This document shows positions 41,301 through 53,300 of a DNA stretch of 64,000 nucleotides, in pieces. Position numbers and translations under genes: made by a program. The notes below the pieces were generated by a model. It saw only the letters and a program-made list of their open reading frames with translations. It was not told the origin of the DNA and did not search any database. This DNA comes from Sipunculus nudus (taxonomy: Eukaryota; Annelida; Sipuncula; Golfingiida; Sipunculidae): contig CM049309.1 in the NCBI GenBank assembly GCA_026874595.1, positions 17,440,576 to 17,504,575 of the forward strand, written 5' to 3'. Within the stretch, counting starts at the first letter, position 1; each line of letters begins with the position of its first letter.

Positions 41301-44300
41301 TGTGGCGGCCATATTTGAATTCCGACAAGTCTGTTATTCGATAGGTCTGGAGCCCTCATAGGTACCAATCATCCCTGTAAATTTGGAAAAGCTGCAGTAT
41401 GTTGTTGTTGAATTATCGCGCGAAAGTGTCACTGACGGAAGGACAGATGGACGGAAGGACGGACTGACACGGTGATCACTATAGGGCACCGCTTGTCAAG
41501 CGGGGCCCTAATAATTACAAAAGTTGAACTAGAATATCAGCAGAAGCTGACAAAAGCCCTCAGCCAAAACAACAGTGTTTAGAGGTGGTAACAGTAACAA
41601 GTACTAAATATCTGTTCTCACATGGATGTATATCTGTACATGTCTCAGTTATAAATTTAAAATGCAGAGGTATGTACCATGATTCATAACAATCCACCAA
41701 ATGCTTCCTGAAAAATAAGCTTCTAAGTTTTATTCTATTATAAGCTCTGTGACCTTGAAAAGTAGGTCAAGGTCACCCATCTTCGAACTTGACCAAGATT
41801 TTGTAAATATAATGCAATAGCACTGAAGAAATGAAGTTCCTGTGTTGAATACCTTTGGAGATATCCTGCACAAAAGGCCAAAATTGAAAAAATCCGATGA
41901 AATTTCATTAAAAAATCAGAAATTGCAGGGTCAAGGTCACCCATCTTCGAACTTGCCGAGATTTTGTAGATATATGTCTTCACCAAAGAAATAAATTCCT
42001 CTTGTGAATTCTTTTAGAGATATCCCGCTCACAAGGCCAAAGTTGAAAAATCAAAGAAAAATTCATTAAAAATCAGATATTGTAGGTGGCGCCACCAAAC
42101 TTGTGCAGCAGTTACAGACCATCAGTCCCTATGATCATAGTAAAAATTGTGAAAATCCACCCAATGGTTTCTGAGAAATAAGCTTCTAAATGTTTTTTCT
42201 ATAATCAGCTCTCAAACGTAGAAAAATAGGTCAAGGTCACCCATCTTCGAACTTGACCGAGATTTTGTCAATATACATCTTCACCAAAAAAATAAAATTC
42301 CTACGGTGAATCCTTTTGGAGATATCCCGCTCACAAGCCCAAAGTTGAAAAATCCGATAAAAATTCATTAAAAATCAGAAATTGTAGGTGGCGCCACCAA
42401 ACTTGTGAAGCAGGTACAGACCATCAGTCCTAATAATCATAGTAAGTTTTGTGAAAATCCACCAAATGGTTCCTGAGTAATAAGCATCTAAGTGTTTTTC
42501 TATAATCAGCTCTAAAATGTAGAAAAATAGGTCAAGGTCACCCATCTTCGAACTTGACCGAGATTTTGTCGATATACATCTTTAACTAGGAAATAAAATT
42601 CTAATGGTGAATCCTTTTCAAGATATCCCGCTCACAAGGTAAAAGTTAACGGATGCCGGACGGAGGGACGGACGGACGGACGGACAGCTTGGGTGACGAC
42701 AATAGCCCATCAGCCTAGGGGCTGAGGGCTAAAAACTGTTTCCAGCAGTAAATTTCCATATTTCTCATTTTTAAATTATAACGAAAATATGAATATTTTT
42801 ATAAGTGCAATATAGTTGAATTGTGGTGCTGACAATAAGTAATTAGGCATACAGATAAAGACCACACTGGTGCTGTGATTGTAATATTCCAAGACTGACT
42901 GCTCTGAGTGTTTGTTTTCTGTTACACCTACCTTCATCAGCGATGCGTTTGTTGTCTATGACAAGGTTGTATGCTATGACCAGCTGGTCCTGAGGGTTGC
43001 CGGCGAGCAGGGCTCTGTGAACTTCACTCTCTGTCACTTGGCATTTCTGTTGATTATAACAGAAAATCAACCAATAAATGGAAAAAAAAATGCCAATAGG
43101 TGTAAATCAATAATAATGAAACAGAATCTGAAATAAACTGTAAAATACATCTATCATTTGCCACCTTTTTTCATCAATTAATGTTACCAATTGTGCAGTC
43201 AACAAATGAGGAAGATGATCTTGCTGGTACAACTTTTTATGAATCTGCCAATGATAACTCTTGTTTTGATCCAAGATCTCACCCAACCTTGATATCCGTT
43301 AATTTACAGCCAGGCAAACCTATTAAAGGCCCCATCTCATTTCGAGTGTTGTTCTTATATGCCAATCCAAACCAAACAATAGTCAGTATCAGTGGTGACT
43401 CGACTCCACTTTCTTAGGGACTCTGATTGAAAGGTCCTCAGGTGTAAGGACTTATGAAATCATAACTAGTGCATCTCGAATCCAATAGAAAGAAGCTCTA
43501 TCACATAATATTTGCAAAATAACATAAAAAAAGACCCATAATGATCTGAAATTTCCATACTCATTTTTTTTATTCGTAAGAAGAATTTTATCAAAATGAC
43601 TTGGACCTGAAGGAGGTGGACCTGGACTGGAACCTAAAAGATTTTGACTCGAATGGTCTGGATTTAGACTTGCCCTTGTCACTCAGGATCATGTGGACTT
43701 CTATACAACACTGATCAGTATTATAAATTTTCCAAAATGCAGCTTACAAACTCTCAACCCTTTCAGTTCCTTGGTCACAGTGTGGGCAAATAAAAGCTGG
43801 TTTCTATTATAATTTCTATTTATCAATGGCTTTTGTATATAAAATATACATCTCACAGCAGATAAAATGTACAGTGGAACCCCACAATTATGAACACCTT
43901 TGGGACTGACCAAAGGGTCGTTATTTGGAGGTGGTTGTATTTTTGATAGTCTTAGTTACCTGGATCGTGTATTTGGAACAATGAAAAGTAGTCATAATTG
44001 TGTGGGTGGTCTCAATTGTGGGGTAGTTTATTGGCACAAAAATATACTAAGAGATAAAAATATATATTATATTGAAATAGCAACAGGACATACACTATAA
44101 GATAAACACAAAAGTTGGGTCTTTGATATTCCACTTAATTTTAATTAACAAAGAATAATCAAATTCAACAACACTAAACTACAGACCTCAGGCTATCATT
44201 GTTTTAAGACTGTGCTTTAATTATGAAAACTAACTGTGAACCCTATTAATTAAGGGCATATGTATTGTTGGCATTAAACTAACATGAATAAATGATGCCA

Positions 44301-47300
44301 TAAAATATGCCACTAATATTTATACAAACAAGTGACTCATGGGTCATGACGCTCAGCTGACTGGGAAGAGATTCGTAAAAGGAAATTTTATCATCTGAAT
44401 GGTAGTATATACCCATTCACCTGAAGCATCAAACAGATTAACCAACAGGCCAAGATTGTGTCTGTATTTATATATCTCAAAAATAGAGAAAAAATGCGTA
44501 AACTTTAAAACAAGGCCTACAGGCCTAATGCGAACCTGTGCATTGGGAAATACACCAGGTATAATGCTTCAATGCTGGACCATTACTTCTCATGTATATG
44601 AACAATGCAAGTACTAACTATTTTGAATATGAAACAATTACACAAAGATCACTGCTGAAATTCTGGCATGGGTGCACACAACACAAAAATGATTGTAGCT
44701 GGCACCACCGGTCTTGTATACAACAAAGCTATCAGAGATATATACATATGCCCAATTTCAGACTGATATATCAAGACCCTCCTGAGAAAACGCAGGGACA
44801 CAAACTGTGCAAAAGTCATTGTAGGTGGCGACACCTGTCTTGTGAGCAAGAAAGCCATCAAAGACACATAGACAGGTCATTATATTAGGCCAATACATCA
44901 AACTTACCTTGAGTCTGATGCATGGGGCTGACCAGGCTTAGGTGAGAAAGGCAGTTGCCCCGAGTGAACTGTGACAAATTGCTTGCTCAGGCTACTGCAC
45001 TGAGTGAACTCATGACCTGCACCTGGCTAGACTGAGTAAACTTTTGACCTGTACCTGGCTGCACTGAGTGAACTCTTGACCTGTTGCATAATTTGACACA
45101 GTTGGCAATCTGCCAAAGCTATAAATAGATCCAGGCTGAACTTTTGTGCCAAATCTGATGTAGTGGGCAGTCTACCACTGCTATAAATAGAATGCAGCTA
45201 CTGCACAGAGTGAACTCCTGACCTGTTGCCTAATCTGAAATAGTAGCCACACCATTGCATAAGCTCTCAGATTGGCTCCACATGCAGCCCTGAGGGATAT
45301 GACACACATGTGGTGATCACATGATACTCATGAGTTGATCACATGCTACCTATGAGGTTATCACATGGTGCCCATGGGGTGTTCACATGTCACACATGAG
45401 GTGATCACATGCCTTGTGCTTGGCTGCACTGAATGAATTCTTGATCTGTTGCCAAATCTGAAACAGTTGGCACTTTCTCAACCTATTTAAAAATTACAGA
45501 CACAATCTTGGCCTGCTGGTAAATCTGTTTACACATACTGAAAGACTTTGGCTAAAATATTTGTAAGATATGATATAAAAGATTATTTCTGTGAAATACT
45601 GAACAATTTGGCTTGACCGATTTGTCGGAGAAGATTTTTAAAGGTTTTTAAATTTTTTTTCTCATTAAAATCTAAGAAAATGCAGAGTTTTTCAGATGGC
45701 TAATTTTTTACATTACATTTCATAATGCTAGCTCCAGTTGTTTTCGAATAGTATGGGTTAACTTACAGAAGATGGACTATGGACTCCGCCACAACATCAA
45801 ATTAGCTCACAGGCTCACTAAAAATTACTACAGATGCATATTGAATGCAAAATTATAATACAGATACATCTCACTGATGACAAAATCTTGAATTAAGTTG
45901 AGTTTGGATACTAATTATTTATAATCTATGTATTGCCGTCTTTATATACCAACAGAGAGCTGTATACCTGTGATTGTTAACATTGCCTGGTATGAAGTAT
46001 ATCTAAAATCATTAATCTACATTTTTTAAAAGCTTTTAAAAAACATTCTTGTCAATATTAACCATAGATAACCTGAAATCTGAAGGTCTAGAGGCATGAT
46101 ATAAGGGATGCTGATAAACTGGTGCTAGGCTAGATGAATCTGCTTTACACAGCTACCATATATGGTAAAATGACTAAATTCAATCATCTAAGGATAATCA
46201 ATGTGTGAGATTTAAGACTTTGGCCCAGTGGTTTTTGAGAAGAAGATTTTTGTAGCCACTTAGCTAAAATGGGCTGTTATGGTATATGACTAAACTCAGC
46301 TTCCCATAACTCCCAAAAGTCACTGAACTGAGACCATTTGAACAAACTTCAGAAAGCACTACCCTAGGATCATTTCTGTGCGATATTAAACAATTTGACC
46401 ATATCGTTTCAGAGAAGAGGTTATTTGTAGCTGTCAGTATGATACAGGCACTGATGACCCCTGTACAAAAAAGGCCGATGCAGGTGGCGCCACCAATACC
46501 TCAATTTAAGATATGACACATGTGACCAACATTGGCATAAAATTTGATGATGATAGCTCCAGCCGTTTCTAAGATTGTAATTTTAGTATGCTTTTTTGGA
46601 CAGATGACTAAGTTCAACTAGATGTAACTCAGCCAAAAATCACCGAACTTAAACCATTCAAACAAACTTGAGAGAGATTGTTCCAGGGATCATTTCTGTG
46701 AAATATTGGACAATTTGGCTGAACAGTTTCGGAGAAGAAGATTTTTAAAGCTTTTTTAGCTTTTTCCCTATAAAATCTAAGAAAATCCAGTTAGCCAAAA
46801 AATAAGCAAAATCCGATAGAGTTTTTCAGATGACTAATTTTTTGCATAAAATTTTTGTGATGCTTACTCTTGCCGTTTTCAAGTTAGTATGGGTTAACGT
46901 ACAGAAGACGGACGCCGGACCCCGGACGACGCCACACCATCGCATAAGCTCACAGGTTCGCTTAAAATACAGGTGGCTCCACCAGTCTGCAGAAACTAAT
47001 AAAAAAAGACCCATAAATATGAAGTTTGAATTACATTCAGTGATGCATAGAAGTGGCATATGTGAAAGACTGAAGGTTTGGGTTGAACAGTTTCACTTGA
47101 AATATGTTCACAAGCATTTAGAACAATATTGTGACCTTGACCTTTGACCTTTTGAACTCAAAATCAATAGGCTTCTTCCCCTATTGGTAGGTAAGCCATA
47201 TATGACAGATGGAAAGTAATGATTGAAAAGTTTGCCTGAAAATGACTCAACGCAAGAAGAGGGTGCTGTGAACTTGACCTTTGACCTCAAAATCAACAGG

Positions 47301-50300
47301 TCTTTTCCCCTGTTGGCAGAGAAGCAATATCAGTGCTGAAAGGTTTGGAATGAAAGGTCTAGCTTGAAATGTGTCCACAACCTTTTCAAAGAAGCCGATC
47401 CTGTGACCCTGACCTTTGACCTTGTGACCTCAACATCTATAGGATTCTTCTCCCACTTAGTAGGTGAGCTATATGTGAAAGATCAAAGAATTGGGATGAA
47501 AGGTTTGGCTTAAAATGCATCCACAGGCTTTTCAAAGAAGATGGTTCTGTGACCTTGACATTTGACCTTGTGAACTCAAAATAATTATGGTTCTTCCCCT
47601 GTTGGTAGGTGAGCTGTATGTGAAAGATGGAAGGTTTGGGATGAAAATTTTGGCTAAAAGAATTATTTCTTGGGGGTGCAAACACACCATAACTTCGAGA
47701 ATATAGGTCGCAGTGACCTAATTTCAGATTTCCAAGGAGATCTTTTTAGAACCTATAAGACTGCATAGGGTTCATGGCCCTAGCCCCTACAGTGTCCACA
47801 ACCTTTTCAAAGAAGTGGATCCTGTGACCCTGACCTTTGACCTTGTGACCTCAACATCTAAAGTATTCTTCTCCCACTTAGTAGGTGAGCTATATGTGAA
47901 AGATCAAAGAATTGGGATGAAAGGTTTGGCTTAAAATGCATCCACAGGCTTTTCAAAGAAGATGGTTCTGTGACCTTGACATTTGACCTTGTGAACTCAA
48001 AATAATTATGGTTCTTCCCCTGTTGGTAGGTGAGCTGTATGTGAAAGATGGAAGGTTTGGGATGAAAATTTTGGCTAAAAGAATTATTTCTTGGGGGTGC
48101 AAACACACCATAACTTCGAGAATATAGGTCGCAGTGACCTAATTTCAGATTTCCAAGGAGATCTTTTTAGAACCTATAAGACTGCATAGGGTTCATGGCC
48201 CTAGCCCCTACAGTGTCCACAACCTTTTCAAAGAAGTGGATCCTGTGACCCTGACCTTGACCTTGTGACCTCAACATCTAAAGTATTCTTCTCCCACTTA
48301 GTAGGTGAGCTATATGTGAAAGATCAAAGAATTGGGATGAAAGGTTTGGCTTAAAATGCATCCACAGGCTTTTCAAAAAGTTGGTTCTGTGACCTTGACC
48401 TTTGACCTTGTGAACTCATATAATTATGGTTCTTCCCCTGTTGGTAGGTGAGCTGTATGTGAAAGATAGAAGGTTAGGGATGAAAATTTTGGCTAAAAGA
48501 ATTATTTCTGGGGGGTGCAAACACAGCCAATAACTTCGAGAATATAGGTCGCAGTGACCTAATTTCAGATTTCCAAGGAGATCTTTTTAGAACCTCTAAG
48601 ACTGCATAGGGTTCATGGCCCTAGCCCCTACGGTTACGATTTGTGCCCTGCTAATGGACGGCCCCCCAGCCGGCCGGCCGGACAGACAGACGGAAGGACG
48701 ATGGACAAAGACCCATCGCTATAGCCCAGCATGACTGAAAGTCAGCTGAGCTAAAAAAATAAGAATTTTAATACCATTCACATACAATCATTAGAAAAAA
48801 AATATCATTAATAATAAAATATAAATGCATGGATACTGATAACATAAACTAAATTATGAATACAGGATTAACAATAACAGTGGAACCTCTCCTTTACGGG
48901 TACCTCTGCAGTAAAGGCACTTCCTATTTACAACCATTTTGGGCAGTCCCTTGAAAGTAGGTCCAAAAATCTATGATCTCCCTACTAAGGAACCTCTCTA
49001 TTGCGGGCAAAATGTCTTGCTCTGTCAGTATCCATAATTTTGAGGTTCTACTGTATATAGATAAAATATACATTATATATTATAATAAATTATGTTAAGT
49101 AGGTTTCTACTAAAATTATAAATTTTAACACTAAAAGAAGCTTCAATACACAGCATACACTATTTTTAATAATGGCAAGGAACTCAGCTACCAACAAGCT
49201 CAAAAAAAGCTACAAATAATTAATGTGATGCACTGTCTAATGAATAAAAGGCAAAACACCACAGCAGATAATGTCGAAGGACAAAATTGCATTTGACAAA
49301 ATGTACATGAACAAATTGCACAGGCAAATACACATTTAATCCTGTGGCAATTTGCCCATGTTTATTTACAATCCCTGTGCAGAAATCTTGTTGCATTCTT
49401 TCTAAAAAGTCATTTCGCTCAACAACTGTTTGCATTGGGAGCATTTGCCACAGACCGCAACCAGGTCTTGGCATAGAGCCAAACTGCTTCAACAATGAGA
49501 GCAGGGTTTTCCAAGGTGTTAGGCAAGTCATCCCCCTGACAGCCATTGTAATCATGCTTTAAAAGCACAGTGCCAATACACACATCTCCCCTAGCAGCAG
49601 TTAATAGCAAATGCTCTCTGTGCAGGCAGTGGTTGTATGTATTGTGTTAGTAGGAATGCAACAAGAGCCCTGTATAAGGACTGTAATGGACATTATGTCC
49701 TGTGGCACTATGTCCACAAACATTTTGTCCCTTAACTGTGGTTCTTAGCTGCTCTTTGTATTTGCTTTATTTACAATCTTATATTACTTCTAGTGATTTA
49801 AAAAACATGCGCAGTCTTTAACTATTAATTAATCATTTTAGTTAATAAAACATCTACATACAGTGCATTGATGGATATTCTGAAAAATATTTTTTTTACT
49901 GATATAATTTTCCATGTTAGGACATTAAGGTAATATATATACAATGAATCAATATTAATTAATATTTACATGTTTTGAAGATTCTAATAATTATTAATAA
50001 CAAAGGTACACAATAACATGCTCCAGCACCAGGTATAAAAGGAGATTTATTTAGGTTATTCTTAGTACCCAGAAAAGAAGAACTGTGAGAGATAAGAAAC
50101 AATAAATGCTACAGATAAGGAAAGTTCATGCAAGTTCAGCATTATGTGTTGGTTAATTATGCAGTACAAGCTAAGTTGAATGATGGACACCTTTTTAATT
50201 AACATTGAAAATCTTTTCCATAGCTAACCAAACTCAGAACTATGGTTCTGTCTAAATTCTGATTCCTCTGTTGAGTGTGGTAGTTGAGTAGCTTTCCTCT

Positions 50301-53300
50301 TTGCAGCAAGAGATATAGTTTTAAATCAGCCCCCTGTCATGATTATAGGTGCTAAACTAAGCCAGCCAGCAATGGTTTAAACACACTGGAACATCACCAG
50401 TTCAGCCTTGAAATACCTTGTATGTATATAGCACAGCTGTCCTCAACAATCCCTGAATGATGTTGCCACAAACAGCAATGATAAGATTGGGGTCTATCTG
50501 GTTTCGGCGTTTTCTGATATTTTAAGACCTCCATTAGCAAGCACATGATATTGACAAACTTATTTCCCAATTTATCTCCTCTAAAGCCATGTTCACTCTT
50601 ATATACTGAAAATGGTATCCATGTGATTAATGTATCGAATACCATTTTGTTGCCTCCTAATTTGTGTTCTGTTCACACTAGACCCATATTCATTCAGGTT
50701 TTGATCTGCATCAGTGAAACCACATTGGGAGGTACTTTTAATACCAAAATAATTAATATGTCATTTGCATCAACACAGTCTGAAAATAATGTTTCTGCAT
50801 TGCATACACACAATGCATACACACGATGCTAGAATATTTATGCACATGCATTATAAGGTTCGAAAACTCATTTGCATATTTCCATGTTATATTGTGAACC
50901 AGTTCATCTCATGAGTTGTCTGGCAATAGACAACTTTAATGATAAGACAATGTGATGATTCTGTATATCAAATACGATATGTCTGATGCAGTGTGATGGA
51001 CAGGTTTCTTTATACATTGACCTCCTTGATCATTAGGCCAATATGATCACTACCTGCATATATTATAGGGTTGGGACAATATCAGCTTTTTTTTACCATG
51101 ATGAGTTACTGCAGCTACACCAAAAAGTAGCCTAGTGACACGTGACCTTGATAAATATGCCTGGATGTTGCCAATAATTGAACTCGGGCGAGATAATCTG
51201 ATGGTAAGTAGTTATGATGAGTTTTGTGAAAATCCATCAAAACCAAGGCAAGTTATTGTAGCCACTCTTAAAGTGAACAGACAGGCGGACTGCCAGTGGG
51301 TATACTAAAATACTCCCATCATATGACAGTGTATAAAAATGTGTTTAAATACTTTTTCATTAAAGACATAATAATTTAAAGAGATGTATATTGATCTATC
51401 AACAACATTTCCCCCTGACCATTGAAGATATCATTTTAATCATTATATTAATAATCAGAAAGTGCACATTAATTATCAAAAGGGTGAACAGAGGATATTA
51501 ATGAAACTCTGCATGCAGTGTATATCATGATTTTTTATAAGGGAATGATGAAGATGTACAGTGATTATAAATTCATGTACAAGTGAGGTCAATACAAGAA
51601 CATGTACAAAAGGTCTACAGAACCATGCCAGGTGAAGCCACATTTAATCAACAAGACTTTTTATTTAGACAGATATGTTGTATTAATGCCAGGTACTCAC
51701 ATGCTTTATATAGAATATGATTTCATATTAATGAATTTTAGGTAATTCCTGCTAAGAGATTAGCGGTGACAAACAGGACTCATTTAGGACCCCCTACTGA
51801 GTAGTGACACAAGCCAAATTGTGAACAGCCCTGCAAGTCCACGTCACGCTTTATAACCTTATCTCCGATTACAAACAGCAGGCAGAAATCTCCCATACAT
51901 GCAGGACAATATACGAATATATTGGGTTATAACGGAATATTTCACACACTTGGTAGGTGTCGCTGGAGATATAAGAAACTTATTAAAAGGTCTAGTGGGT
52001 TTATATGAAGTGACACGATACTTGTAAGCAATGAGGCGTTGTCAAAAATGACAAAAATATTTGCATCCTCATGGGGCCTTATAATGCGATCCTCAGAGTC
52101 AGATGTCCAGGCACTCTGGCAAGCCAGTGATCTGGCCATAATGTCAGAGGTCCGATCTGGCGCTACTAAGAAATATGCTTATAAAGCCTCTGTGACATAT
52201 ATATGAGCTTTTTTATCTATATGCTGTCAGTAAACACAATACTAGTGCTAATACTGACAAACAGAAAAACCATTTAACCTAAGGTGGTTGATTGCATATG
52301 TAAGGAAGCTGGAAGGAAACTTGTTATAAAACACATCTGCACAAGTCTTGTATGTCTGACTTGCTACCAGATGTCATTTTTGAGTGTGTTTGGGATATTT
52401 TGGCAGACCCCAATGTGTAATAAACACTTGAATATACCCAAAATCAACAGCCTGTAAGCAGTTTCATCAGTGTTTCCTCGCCCATTTTTAAAAAAAGTTC
52501 AAGGGATTTCCATTAGTTGATACACATCAGATACCAGAACAGATCCCTTTATGCAGCAAAATATGTCTGACAACAATTTTGGGAAAGCACTGAACTTGTT
52601 AAACCTGGTAGGTAGGGGACACTTATAAAGGCTTGTGAGTTTATTTTTAATAATCATTTCCTTAAAGAATTCTAAAGGGCTTTCTTGTGTGCAAGAGATA
52701 GTAAAAACTTAAGATGATGAGAATTTTTTTCTTCTTTTTACTTCTATGTTTGTACTAGGTCTCCAGGCTTTCAACAGTATGACACTGAGAACAAAATTTT
52801 TGGTACATCAAATGGGCATAAGGAGCATCCCAATGTGCCAAAATTTGGAGGGTAAGTAAATATGAATTTGTTTGATTTTACATCATTTATGTATAATTAT
52901 ATTGTGCATGTCATTATATAATTATTTGATTAACCCTTTACTGTTTGTATTTGGTTGTCACAAAACACCCCCCTTACTGTTCAGATTAATTTTAGGTTTC
53001 TCATACATTGAATTTTGATACACTGTACATCAATGTTATGATTGATAACTTGATCAATTTTTGGTGGATCCTTATGAAATTTTTAACAATTATTACAGAG
53101 ATAACAAGCACGAGGTTAATGACTTTACCGATCATAAATTTCACATATGTCTATCAACAGAACCAGGTAAATAAGGTAAATTCAGGTAAGTTTAGTGTCT
53201 TTGTTGTTTTAGCATATTTGTACATAAAAGTCTATAGTATATCCCAGTGAAGATATTGTAGAATTTAGGAACAATAAGGGAATTATCATCCGCCAGTACC

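Larger units (their letters stand above)
38005..41511 (+). mobile_element. F3 element, outer layer of three-level nest
   Basis: It starts CCAGATGTGGTCGG with STIR AGGGCCCCGC (38034-38043). About 145-bp core units run to 38615 and resume at 40846-41440. A GACGGAAGGACAGATGGACG run precedes the hairpin CCGCTTGTCAAGCGG (41489-41503), STIR GCGGGGCCCT and CTAA at 41508-41511. The core is interrupted at GCATGAAAGA / AAAATCAGC by F5; other units read GCGAAAGAAAATCAGC across the join. Confidence 0.85.
44328..48754 (+). mobile_element. F2 element, interrupted by F4
   Basis: It starts ACAAGTGACTCATGGGTCAT and GCTCAGCTGA, and is interrupted at about 44509. It resumes at about 46963 with TAAAATACAGGTGGCTCCAC, which continues the F2 core phrase seen at 36275. 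After a long TGACCTTTGACCT-bearing block it ends in a GGACAGACAGACGGAAGG run, hairpin TGACTGAAAGTCA, TCAGCTGAGC and CTAA at 48751-48754. Confidence 0.8.

Noticed and set aside
43181-43417. 78-codon plus-strand frame next to an AMPK exon
   Set aside because: Balanced composition but no motif, no homologue recognised and no convincing splice signals.
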